From UBA349 sp964444115 (GTDB lineage: Archaea > Methanobacteriota > Methanobacteria > Methanobacteriales > Methanobacteriaceae), in NCBI GenBank assembly GCA_964444115.1, contig CAYUFT010000056.1, positions 1 to 14,409 of the forward strand: a stretch of 14,409 nucleotides of DNA, given 5' to 3'. The notes beneath the pieces were generated by a model, which was not told the DNA's origin, searched no databases, and saw nothing but the letters and a program-made list of their open reading frames with translations. Below, piece after piece: positions 5,886-12,497 of this stretch (position 1 is the stretch's first letter; every line of letters begins with the position of its first letter). The position numbers were made by a program, and so were the translations under genes.

Positions 5886-6969
5886 AAAAATAATTATTGT
5901 GGAAGATGAAGAACTAGTTGCCCAGGATATAAAATTGATTCTGGAAGATTTAGGTTATCATGTTCCAGCTATTACTCCATCTGGTGAAGAGGCTCTTCTA
6001 AAAATAGAAGAATACTGCCCTGATTCTGTTTTAATGGATATTATGTTGGAAGGTGAAATGGATGGGATTGAAACTGCTCAGAAAATTTCTGAAAGGTATG
6101 ATATTCCTGTTGTTTACCTAACCGCATACAGTAATAAAGAAATATTGCAAAGGGCCAAAAAGACAGAACCTTATGGATACATACTTAAACCTTTCAAAGA
6201 AAGAGACCTTCAAATTAATATTGAAATGGCATTGTATAAACATGAAGCCCGTAAGAGTCGTCTTCAACTTATACAGCAAAAAGCAATCAATAAATACTTG
6301 GAAAAATCTCTGAATGAAAAAGAGACATTAATGCGTGAAATTCACCACCGGGTTAATAATAATCTTCAAATTATTATCAGTCTTCTTTCACTACAATCAA
6401 AATATTTTAAAGATGAAAGAGTCCATGATTTTTTCAAAGATTATGTCAACCAGCTCAAATCAATGTCCATGATTCATGAAAGAGTTTATCAGTCTGATGA
6501 TTTATCTAGCATAGATTTTAATCATTATTTGGTTGGTCTAGCTTCTCAGTTATCCAGTTCTTATAAAAAAGATCCAAATATTAATATTAATATTAATTCC
6601 GATGATGTTTTTCTTAATGTAGAAACAGCTATTCCTTGTGGACTGATTATTAATGAAATTCTCAGTAATTCCCTAAAGCATGCTTTTTTAAATTTGTCTG
6701 AAATTGAAAAAGGAGAAATATTGATTGAGCTTCGCACTGATAAAAGAGGTAGATATGCTCTTTCCATAAGTGACAATGGTGCGGGAATCCCTTCTGATGT
6801 TGAATTCCCTTGTAAAGGATCTTTTGGATTTAGAATGGTTAACACACTTATTAAACAATTGGGTGGTTCTGTGGAATTTGATGGAACTGAAGGTACTTCT
6901 TTTAAAATTAATTTTGAAGAATTAAGATACACTGAACGGGTAAAATTAGATTATAAAGATGATAATTAA
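5875..6969 (+). CDS. Receiver-histidine kinase: REC-HisKA_2-HATPase
   Basis: This 364-residue protein has a canonical receiver domain (about 4-120; Asp55 in VLMDIML, Thr83 in YLTAY, Lys104 in YILKPF). A HisKA_2 domain follows, with REIHHRVNNNLQIIISLLSL (153-172; His157 is the probable phospho-acceptor). The C-terminus is an HATPase domain with NEILSNSLKHAF, SDNGAGIP and SFGFRMV. It begins 11 nt inside the preceding kinase gene (ATG 5875). From the H-box to the C-terminus it is clearly paralogous to that gene, sharing YQS.D...IDF, VETAI.CGLI.NE and similar stretches, but it lacks the PAS domain. A tandem duplication is likely, with the two receivers possibly exchanging phosphate. There is no DNA-binding or other output domain. 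It lacks a membrane segment. Confidence 0.93.
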   Translation: MANEKIIIVEDEELVAQDIKLILEDLGYHVPAITPSGEEALLKIEEYCPDSVLMDIMLEGEMDGIETAQKISERYDIPVVYLTAYSNKEILQRAKKTEPYGYILKPFKERDLQINIEMALYKHEARKSRLQLIQQKAINKYLEKSLNEKETLMREIHHRVNNNLQIIISLLSLQSKYFKDERVHDFFKDYVNQLKSMSMIHERVYQSDDLSSIDFNHYLVGLASQLSSSYKKDPNINININSDDVFLNVETAIPCGLIINEILSNSLKHAFLNLSEIEKGEILIELRTDKRGRYALSISDNGAGIPSDVEFPCKGSFGFRMVNTLIKQLGGSVEFDGTEGTSFKINFEELRYTERVKLDYKDDN

Positions 6970-7053
6970 TTTAGTATTTTTAATAATTATTTCTTCAATG
7001 TTTATAAATAATAAATTTTTAAAATTAGAAAAATTAAATAAATGTAATTATTT
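6970..7053. terminator. Convergent T-rich termination region
   Basis: This 84-nt gap separates the plus-strand kinase from the minus-strand xerA. It has several runs of four or five T on both strands (for example 6976-6980 and, on the minus strand, 7029-7033). It probably ends both transcripts. I see no clear hairpin. Confidence 0.4.
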
Positions 7054-8064
7054 TTATTGAAGCTTTGCCCGGTCATATACATTTCTAAGGGTTTGCATAT
7101 CCACACTAGTATAGATTTGGGTTGTAGACAGGTTAGAATGTCCTAATAATTGTTGAATAGCTCTAATATCCACACCGTTCTTTAACAGATGAGTTGCAAA
7201 AGAATGCCTTAGAATATGGGGTGTAACTCTCTTTTTTATGCCGGCCATACCCGCATAGTTTTTTATCATCATCTGAACATACCGTGGGGTTAAATGATTC
7301 CCAAATCTATTCAAAAATAGGTGTTCTCCTTGATGGAACCTAACTTTTATGTAAGTATCTATTAATACTTGGGTTTCTTCATCAAAAAGCACAATACGAT
7401 CTTTTTCACCTTTTCCTCGAATTCTAAGTGTTCTATCCTCTAAATCAACATCATCAAGTCTTAATGAAACTAATTCAGATACTCTAAGTCCTGAGGAGTA
7501 AAGTAATGCCAATATTAATCTGTTTCTGAGTTTATTGCTGGTTTGAAGGGCTGAATCTCCCTCTTTGGGCCCATCACAGTTTACAGCATTGATTAATTTT
7601 ATCACTTCACTTTCATTGAGTGATTTAGGCAGGGATTTGGTTCTTTTAGGTGTTTTAACATCCTTTAAAAAATCAATATCATTAAATTCAAAGAATTTCT
7701 TAACTACAACTGTAACTAAGTAAATGTAGTTTTGAGAAACATTTTTTTCTCTTTTAAGGTATTGTATATATCTTTTGAATGATCTTAGAACTCTTCTATC
7801 ATCATAAAGATCTTTTTCAGTTAATAAGAATTTATAAAAATTATTTACAATTGATTTATAGGTTTTAATGGTATTTCTCGAATAATTTCTGATTTCAAGC
7901 TCTATAAGGTATTCTTCAATCATATCTGGAAAATCAAAGACCTCTAGAACTGTTTTTCTCTTGCCATCACTAGACTCTGCAGGAAAATTCTGCTGAAAAC
8001 TTCCAGAATCTACTGTAGATGTTCTGCCAATTTGTTGGGAATAGGGATTCATCATATCAGACAT
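7054..8064 (-). CDS. xerA: XerA-type tyrosine recombinase
   Basis: The protein is a tyrosine site-specific recombinase of the archaeal Xer type, which in archaea resolves chromosome dimers at dif. The 336-residue product has a weakly conserved N-terminal extension (1-45). It then has a core-binding SAM-like domain (about 46-135; EYLIELEIRNYSRNTIKTY) and a catalytic domain (about 148-334). The full catalytic set is present: Arg194 (SGLRVSEL), Lys218 (GKGEKDR), His283 and Arg286 (HILRHSF), His309 (LLGHSNL) and nucleophile Tyr318 (TTQIYTS). Length and motifs are those of an intact enzyme. No tRNA, attachment site or phage gene is adjacent, which favours a housekeeping role over an integrated element. 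The ATG at 8064 has no convincing ribosome site; ATGs at codons 4 and 5 are also possible. A 22-bp palindrome sits between the TATA box and the start. Confidence 0.93.
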   Translation of the reverse strand: MSDMMNPYSQQIGRTSTVDSGSFQQNFPAESSDGKRKTVLEVFDFPDMIEEYLIELEIRNYSRNTIKTYKSIVNNFYKFLLTEKDLYDDRRVLRSFKRYIQYLKREKNVSQNYIYLVTVVVKKFFEFNDIDFLKDVKTPKRTKSLPKSLNESEVIKLINAVNCDGPKEGDSALQTSNKLRNRLILALLYSSGLRVSELVSLRLDDVDLEDRTLRIRGKGEKDRIVLFDEETQVLIDTYIKVRFHQGEHLFLNRFGNHLTPRYVQMMIKNYAGMAGIKKRVTPHILRHSFATHLLKNGVDIRAIQQLLGHSNLSTTQIYTSVDMQTLRNVYDRAKLQ

Positions 8065-8106
8065 TTTTATTTATTTACAATATTCCATAACACTCATATT
8101 TATCAT

Positions 8107-8128
8107 TAAATACATTTTGATGTATTTA
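8107..8128. repeat. 22-bp palindrome at the xerA promoter
   Basis: TAAATACAT (8107-8115) and ATGTATTTA (8120-8128) are perfect 9-bp arms with a 4-bp centre. The repeat begins about 3 bp downstream of the minus-strand TATA-like TTTATAAT and spans the expected transcription start. This is a typical position for a repressor site; a 5'-leader hairpin is the alternative. Confidence 0.5.
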
Positions 8129-8130
8129 TT

Positions 8131-8139
8131 CATTATAAA
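8131..8139 (-). promoter_or_regulatory. TATA-like box of xerA
   Basis: Minus-strand TTTATAATG lies about 70 bp upstream of the xerA ATG. The predicted start near 8107 leaves a leader of about 43 nt. Confidence 0.45.
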
Positions 8140-8281
8140 GTGCATCAGTTTAATATAATATTAAATTCAAATTACTCAACTTATTCTTATGCAATGTTGA
8201 ACTATTTGATTATTTAGATAGGCTATTGTAGTTATAATATGTCTTTATATTATTTTTTATAAATAACTTTTCCTCAAATTT

Positions 8282-9793
8282 CTACATATAACTACGGTCA
8301 ACGTTTTCACTTTGATATTTCTTATTATGGGGATTAACTGATTGCTGGGAGCTAGTTAGATCTTTTTGCAATGCATTTTCATAAGTTTGATATCTTTGAA
8401 TAATCTGATCTTCAATGGATACTGCCTTTTTAGCAGCTAACTTCATATGTTCTTGAGTTATATATTGGTCTTGGTTCATAACTGCCATATCTCCAGCCAT
8501 CCTAATTACTCCTCCTAAATCTCTTAATCGAAGGGTAAATGAATCATTTTTATCATCGATGATTTTAGCTCGTTTTTTGGCTTCTCTAATCAGAATCTCA
8601 ATAGCTCCTAATGTTGCATGAGGGATTTTTCCATCGAGTTCTATTTCCTGGGCCACAAATTGGGCTATTTTCGCTTCATTTTCCTCATTAATAGGCATGG
8701 TTGTATTCATTAAGATTTCATATCCTTCTCCTTGGATACGTGATCTTAGTGGGGGTAGTATATGCTTCAAATCAGCTATATTGCATGCACCTACAAAAAT
8801 AAAATCACATGGAACGTTTTCTACTCTAACTGAGCTTCCTGCACTTTGTGGATTTCTCCCTACAATTGGAAAAACCTTATCTTGCATGGCACTAAGAATA
8901 AATCTCTGCAAGTGGGAAATATGAACTATTTCATCTACAAACAAAACTCCTTCATGAGCTTCATGAATTGCTCCCGGAACTACACGTTCGTAAGGCTGAG
9001 TTCCAAGATCAGGATGTCCCCCATATGGATCATGTCTAACATCCCCCAGTAATTCTGTTTCACTGGCCCCGGTGGCCTGAATGAAGAATTTTCTTTTAAG
9101 AGGAACTACCACGTTCATTGGTTTTTCATCCACTAACTCTCTTCTTTTTTCCAGGGCCTTCTGATCAAGAACTTTAATCTGATCCCCGCCCAGCCTCTCG
9201 TAAATCACTACTTCTTCTCGACCATTTATTTCACGAGTAGTAGTTATTCTATCTTGAGGAATGTTTACTGGCCCGGAACTCATTTCAAACATGCCTAAAA
9301 GGTCTCCCAAATGTTTTCGTCGGGCATTTATATGTGAGAATTTGTCCCCTCCACAATTAGGACATATGCTTTCATAGACACTATTATAATCTCCACAGTG
9401 CATACATTTAAATCCTAATCGTTCGGAAACAGCATCTGGAACATTTTTAGGATCTATAAATTCCCCTTCTGCCTTTTCAATTGTAACTCTATCTTCAGCA
9501 ATCTCTTTACGAGTTTTAATTTCTATAAAAGGACGTTCTGGCCGCTCAGGATTGTGAACTGCACTTATTTCCTCAGAAGGTTGAGTTAAATGAAAAGAAA
9601 TGGCTTGTGCAATAAGAGATTTTCCAATTCCCGGAGGGCCTACCAGTAAAAGATTTCTTCTTTGTTTTGCTGCAATTTTAACAAGTTGAATTATATCTTC
9701 ATGCCCTATAACTCTTTCAAGAGGATCTTTAGGAATAATAATATCTTTTGTGGTTTCAATATTTTCCAGACTGTTTTTGATATTGATGTACAT
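8282..9793 (-). CDS. LonB-like AAA+ ATPase with zinc ribbon, lacking the protease domain
   Basis: This 503-residue protein has the ATPase module of archaeal LonB. Walker A is GPPGIGKS (52-59), and ATGASETELLGDVRHDPYGG follows at 240-259. Walker B is LFVDEI (284-289), sensor 1 is around Asn338, LPPLRSRI (346-353) holds the arginine finger, and TLRLRDLGGVIR (420-431) holds sensor 2. In place of LonB's membrane-spanning insert between Walker A and B there is a zinc ribbon (CMHC 130-133, CPNC 144-147). The chain ends shortly after AVSIEDQ, where the Ser-Lys protease domain should begin. The last 35 residues are polar and Q/S/N-rich. It is therefore probably a soluble remodelling ATPase, not a protease. 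The start is ATG at 9793, supported by AGAAGG (9806-9801) 7 nt upstream; the ATG at 9814 has no such site. It lies downstream of dnaG in the same direction. Confidence 0.88.
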   Translation of the reverse strand: MYINIKNSLENIETTKDIIIPKDPLERVIGHEDIIQLVKIAAKQRRNLLLVGPPGIGKSLIAQAISFHLTQPSEEISAVHNPERPERPFIEIKTRKEIAEDRVTIEKAEGEFIDPKNVPDAVSERLGFKCMHCGDYNSVYESICPNCGGDKFSHINARRKHLGDLLGMFEMSSGPVNIPQDRITTTREINGREEVVIYERLGGDQIKVLDQKALEKRRELVDEKPMNVVVPLKRKFFIQATGASETELLGDVRHDPYGGHPDLGTQPYERVVPGAIHEAHEGVLFVDEIVHISHLQRFILSAMQDKVFPIVGRNPQSAGSSVRVENVPCDFIFVGACNIADLKHILPPLRSRIQGEGYEILMNTTMPINEENEAKIAQFVAQEIELDGKIPHATLGAIEILIREAKKRAKIIDDKNDSFTLRLRDLGGVIRMAGDMAVMNQDQYITQEHMKLAAKKAVSIEDQIIQRYQTYENALQKDLTSSQQSVNPHNKKYQSENVDRSYM

Positions 9794-9800
9794 TTTGATG

Positions 9801-9806
9801 CCTTCT
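9801..9806 (-). promoter_or_regulatory. Ribosome binding site choosing the inner ATG of the Lon-like gene
   Basis: Minus-strand AGAAGG is 7 nt before the ATG at 9793. The longest open frame would begin at 9814 and include this site in its coding region. The TATA-like box at 9832-9839 also places the transcription start near 9810, downstream of the outer ATG. Confidence 0.65.
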
Positions 9807-9831
9807 TTTTGCATTATTTAGTACAATTTAT

Positions 9832-9839
9832 CTATAATT
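9832..9839 (-). promoter_or_regulatory. TATA-like box, candidate promoter of the Lon-like gene
   Basis: Minus-strand AATTATAG predicts a transcription start around 9810 and a leader of about 17 nt before the ATG at 9793. A second TATA-like stretch, TTTTTATAATT (9950-9940), lies further upstream beside the palindrome at 9958-9971. Confidence 0.45.
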
Positions 9840-9957
9840 TCCTTCAAAATTTTTTTCATTATTAATGATATTTTTGTTTTAAAGCATGAATGGAATATTT
9901 TAGCAGTTAAAGTTTAATTTTGAATTTAGCTATTAAAAAATTATAAAAATAAAATTT

Positions 9958-9971
9958 GGAAGAAATCTTCC
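9958..9971. repeat. GGAA-N6-TTCC palindrome (NrpR-operator-like)
   Basis: GGAAGA and TCTTCC form perfect 6-bp arms with AA at the centre, giving GGAA-N6-TTCC. That is the consensus known for the nitrogen repressor NrpR in Methanococcus maripaludis. It lies about 8 bp upstream of a TATA-like stretch (9950-9940, minus), in the gap between dnaG and the Lon-like gene. One 8-position match in AT-rich DNA can arise by chance. The 2-nt centre makes an RNA hairpin less likely than a DNA-binding site. Confidence 0.4.
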
Positions 9972-9993
9972 GTTGTTGAAATATTCTTTTTTT

Positions 9994-10026
9994 AAAAAAA
10001 TATTTAATATAAGATTATAAATCTTA
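9994..10026 (-). terminator. dnaG terminator
   Basis: On the minus strand TAAGATT (10026-10020) pairs with AATCTTA (10016-10010) around a 3-nt loop, starting 9 nt after the dnaG stop. A run of seven T follows at 10000-9994. Confidence 0.6.
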
Positions 10027-10035
10027 TTTATTAAA

Positions 10036-11175
10036 TTAGCGAGTTATTAATTTCACTTTTTCAGGCTTTTTGACAATTTCCCCAGATCGAATGGCAACTA
10101 TATGTTTAATACCTTTCTCATGAGCAATATCAAGAAGTCTTTGACTAACTACGCCATCAAAAACTACAGCGTAAGGGTGGTTATTGATTCTTTTTAATTC
10201 ATCGTATAAATTTTCTACTTTAACTTCTTTTAAGATGTTTAAAGCGTCATCTAATATCTCAGCATTTCCAGAACCTTCTAGCTCGGCTAGAATGTTTTTG
10301 AGAACCACCATTTTATCTTCACTCTTAGGCTCTACTTTAATACCTAAATCATGGAACATTTGTTCTATTGGCATTTTATCTCTAAGAGCTACCATAATCT
10401 CGTCTTTACCCAAATCTTCCACTTCTTTTCCTCTAGGAGCTCGAGTAACGTAGTCAATTTCTCCTACTTGGAGAAGTTCTTTTAAAATCAGTTCTCCACC
10501 CCTATCACCATCTACAAATGCAGTAACGGTCTTTTTACGGGTTAAGTCGGCCACAGTCTTTGGAACACTTACGCCTTCCACAGCAATTGCATTTTTAATT
10601 CCATGTTTTAAAAGATTTAGAACATCAGATCGACCTTCTACTACTAGAATAGCATCTGAAGTATGGACATTTGGACCTGCAGGGAGTTTTTCATCCCCAA
10701 AATCGGTTATTTCATGGATACGCATGGCCTCTTTCACTTCTTCAATCATTTTCAGACTTTCAGGAGTGACTTCATCCATCATTCCGGCATAGATTTCTTT
10801 TGCCCGATCCACTACTTTTTTCCTTTTAACTGCACGAACATCTTCTACTTTAGAAACTTGAATATAGGCCTCGCAGGGTCCTACTCGGTTTATAGTCTCT
10901 AAAGATGCAGCTAATATGGCGGTTTCTACTCGGTCTAGACTGGAAGGTATAACTATTTCCCCTTTAGATCGACCCCCTCGGGAGGTAATATTTACTTTAA
11001 TTCGACCTATTCTCCCAGTTTTTTGTAGTTCTCTTAGATCCAAATCGTTACTTAAAAGTCCTTCAGTTTGGCCAAATATGGCACCAACCACGTCAGGCTT
11101 TTCCACGATTCCATTAGCATTAATTTGAGCGTGAATGAGATACTTAGTTGTACTTATTTCTTCTGCTTTTCCCAT
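10036..11175 (-). CDS. dnaG: Archaeal DnaG primase (Toprim domain)
   Basis: This is the archaeal DnaG-type primase. It makes RNA primers in vitro in other archaea and is also found associated with the archaeal exosome. The 379-residue product has the conserved N-terminal region (TTKYLIHAQI at 9-18, EKPDVVGAIFGQTEGLL at 25-41). A Toprim domain follows at about 170-250, with catalytic Glu180 in VVEGRSDV and Asp222/Asp224 in FVDGDRGGE. The C-terminal region (about 300-379) includes YAVVFDGVV, typical of the archaeal form. It lacks the zinc-finger and helicase-binding domains of bacterial DnaG. Length is normal. The ATG at 11175 is supported by GGAGG (11186-11182) 6 nt upstream. It follows another Toprim gene by about 105 nt and precedes the Lon-like ATPase gene; a terminator separates it from the latter. 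Confidence 0.97.
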   Translation of the reverse strand: MGKAEEISTTKYLIHAQINANGIVEKPDVVGAIFGQTEGLLSNDLDLRELQKTGRIGRIKVNITSRGGRSKGEIVIPSSLDRVETAILAASLETINRVGPCEAYIQVSKVEDVRAVKRKKVVDRAKEIYAGMMDEVTPESLKMIEEVKEAMRIHEITDFGDEKLPAGPNVHTSDAILVVEGRSDVLNLLKHGIKNAIAVEGVSVPKTVADLTRKKTVTAFVDGDRGGELILKELLQVGEIDYVTRAPRGKEVEDLGKDEIMVALRDKMPIEQMFHDLGIKVEPKSEDKMVVLKNILAELEGSGNAEILDDALNILKEVKVENLYDELKRINNHPYAVVFDGVVSQRLLDIAHEKGIKHIVAIRSGEIVKKPEKVKLITR

Positions 11176-11236
11176 GTTAAGCCTCCCTAATTACTTAGAT
11201 ACTTGCAGGGATAATTTAGTTATCAATTATTAGATG

Positions 11237-11268
11237 ATCTGTAATGTTTGATTCTAAAAATTACAGAT
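11237..11268. repeat. Inverted repeat between the small Toprim gene and dnaG
   Basis: ATCTGTAAT (11237-11245) and ATTACAGAT (11260-11268) are perfect 9-bp arms separated by 14 bp. The repeat starts 12 nt after the Toprim stop and ends about 60 nt before dnaG. It has no T-run on the minus strand, so a transcript hairpin (processing or stability element) or a regulator site is more likely than a terminator. Confidence 0.45.
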
Positions 11269-11280
11269 GGATAACAGTGA

Positions 11281-11697
11281 TCACCAACAGCATCCAGAAG
11301 GATAAACATCAAGTTCCAGCTTATTAATATGTTTAGGAAGACTCTGTATGTCTTTGATATATTTACGGGTCATTCCCATGATTCTGCGCCTTATTTGCAT
11401 ATCTGGGTATGATCCCAAACCTTGAATATCTTTTGATAGTTTTTTAGCTAATTGATTTCCTTTTTTATCAAAATCGGTAAGAATAATTACTTGGGGTGAT
11501 GATTCTGCCGCTATTTCGGCAATTTCAAAGAGATTTAGGGGAGATCCAGAAACTTTCATAAAATTAGCGTTAATTCCCAGTTCTCTAAGGGCTTTTTCGT
11601 CCTTTTTACCCTCTATTAATATGGGTACTCCTTGTTCACCATAATATTTTAATTCCTCGAGTTCTTCATTTAAACGTAATAATTTCCTAAAACTCAT
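11281..11697 (-). CDS. Small archaeal Toprim-domain protein (UPF0292 type)
   Basis: This 138-residue stand-alone Toprim protein has the acidic metal-binding residues Glu29 in ILIEGKKDEKAL and Asp75/Asp77 in IILTDFDKKG. This is the arrangement seen in primases, topoisomerases and OLD-type nucleases. Small archaeal proteins of this size are grouped as UPF0292, without a proven function; a nuclease or RNA-processing role is only inferred. The tail ends in PSGCCW. The chosen start is ATG 11697, preceded by AAGGA (11712-11708) with a somewhat long 10-nt spacer. The frame is open to an ATG at 11757, but that codon lies at the edge of the probable TATA box and has no ribosome site. The gene lies directly upstream of dnaG, so the two may share a transcript. 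Confidence 0.85.
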   Translation of the reverse strand: MSFRKLLRLNEELEELKYYGEQGVPILIEGKKDEKALRELGINANFMKVSGSPLNLFEIAEIAAESSPQVIILTDFDKKGNQLAKKLSKDIQGLGSYPDMQIRRRIMGMTRKYIKDIQSLPKHINKLELDVYPSGCCW

Positions 11698-11756
11698 GTT
11701 AAATAAATCCTTTTGATGACTGTAATAGTATCTACCAAATATTATGCCTAAACTCA

Positions 11757-11764
11757 TATATAAA
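11757..11764 (-). promoter_or_regulatory. TATA box of the Toprim-dnaG unit
   Basis: Minus-strand TTTATATA predicts transcription from about 11733 with a leader of about 36 nt before the ATG at 11697. This argues against translation from the ATG at 11757. Confidence 0.5.
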
Positions 11765-11926
11765 ATTGTAGATGTGTTAATGAAACTGAAAAAAAAGATT
11801 TAGGAATGTATTTAACTTTAATTGACTATACGTGACTTTATTAAGACTTTAAAACTTTTTCAAGGGCTTAATTCTATTATAAAAATTTTTTAATAAAATT
11901 AATCATAAAATAATTATCCTTGTTCT

Positions 11927-11948
11927 TTAATTGGGCAATGGCAATTAA
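11927..11948. repeat. Inverted repeat with GC-richer centre in the intergenic region
   Basis: TTAATTG and CAATTAA are perfect 7-bp arms around the 8-bp centre GGCAATGG. It stands out from the surrounding A/T sequence. It is too far (over 150 bp) from either gene's TATA box to be a simple operator. Confidence 0.35.
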
Positions 11949-12147
11949 TATAATAATTCAGTTATATTTTAATAATATTTTGTATTCTATTAATTCAAAG
12001 TTGAGTATCTCAATTTTAATAAAGTAGAATTATTTTAAATCTGTAAAATTTACTAACCTAATTAATAAAAAGAATTAATTAACTGTATCATACAATATTC
12101 ATAATAGAGTTATAATAATCATTATCTATAAAATTAGTAAAATACTT

Positions 12148-12176
12148 TATTAAGAAGATTATATTAAGAATTCTTA
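12148..12176 (+). promoter_or_regulatory. DUF211 promoter with palindrome
   Basis: TTATATTA (12159-12166) is a TATA box predicting transcription from about 12187-12190, just before the GGAGG. TATTAAGAA occurs twice, at 12148-12156 and 12162-12170, a 14-bp period that brackets the TATA box. The second copy runs into a perfect 12-bp palindrome, TAAGAATTCTTA (12165-12176). The layout suggests a regulator binding over the core promoter. Confidence 0.5.
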
Positions 12177-12189
12177 TTCATAATTATTT

Positions 12190-12194
12190 GGAGG
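12190..12194 (+). promoter_or_regulatory. Ribosome binding site fixing the DUF211 GTG start
   Basis: GGAGG lies 8 nt before the GTG at 12203. The longer open frame would begin with a TTG at 12188 that overlaps this site. Confidence 0.8.
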
Positions 12195-12202
12195 AAATAT
12201 AC

Positions 12203-12493
12203 GTGGCAAAAGGCCTAATTAGAATTGTTTTAGACATATTGAAACCTCATGATCCAATTATTCCATACTATGCTAAATATTTAAGTGAATTGGGTGGTGT
12301 AGAAGGAGTAAACATAACTTTAATGGAAATTGACAAGGAAACAGAGAATATTAAGGTAACTATTCAAGGAAATGACCTTAATTTTGAAGAAATTTCCAAT
12401 GCTATTGAAGATTATGGTGGTTCTATTCACAGTGTAGATGAAGTTGTAGCTGGTCGCACCATGGTTGAAGAGGTCACTACACCTCAGGACTAA
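12203..12493 (+). CDS. DUF211 family protein
   Basis: This compact 96-residue archaeal protein of the DUF211 family carries the signatures IRIVLDILKPHDP (5-17), VEGVNITLMEIDKETENIKV (33-52) and the C-terminal EDYGGSIHSVDEVVAG. The fold has a ferredoxin-like (ACT-like) appearance, suggesting ligand or metal binding and oligomerisation, but no function is proven. The start is GTG, fixed by the GGAGG 8 nt upstream. The stop is only 4 nt before the ATG of the RraA-like gene, so the two form a transcriptional unit. The promoter directly upstream has a TATA box and a palindrome. No membrane segments or cysteines are present. Confidence 0.9.
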   Translation: MAKGLIRIVLDILKPHDPIIPYYAKYLSELGGVEGVNITLMEIDKETENIKVTIQGNDLNFEEISNAIEDYGGSIHSVDEVVAGRTMVEEVTTPQD

Positions 12494-12497
12494 TTTA

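Larger units (their letters stand above)
11698..12202. other. Divergent AT-rich intergenic region (Toprim / DUF211)
   Basis: These 505 bases hold no gene that I can support. They contain the Toprim promoter at the left and the DUF211 promoter with its palindrome at the right. In the middle is a local GC-richer inverted repeat: TTAATTG (11927-11933) and CAATTAA (11942-11948) around GGCAATGG. The rest is low-complexity A/T, including T-runs near 11886-11892. Confidence 0.6.

Noticed and set aside
6561..6932. Minus-strand open frame opposite the second kinase
   Set aside because: It is antisense to the HATPase domain and without a recognisable product.
7054..8064. xerA as the integrase of a mobile element
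   Set aside because: No tRNA, attachment repeats, phage or plasmid genes flank it; its sequence and housekeeping neighbours fit chromosomal XerA.
8065..8281. Frameshifted remnant of a Lon protease domain after the Lon-like ATPase
   Set aside because: The gap is only 217 nt, too short for the roughly 200-residue domain, is AT-rich and shows no Ser/Lys active-site motif.
10184..11128. Plus-strand open frames opposite dnaG
   Set aside because: They are antisense to a fully conserved primase and their proteins have no family features.
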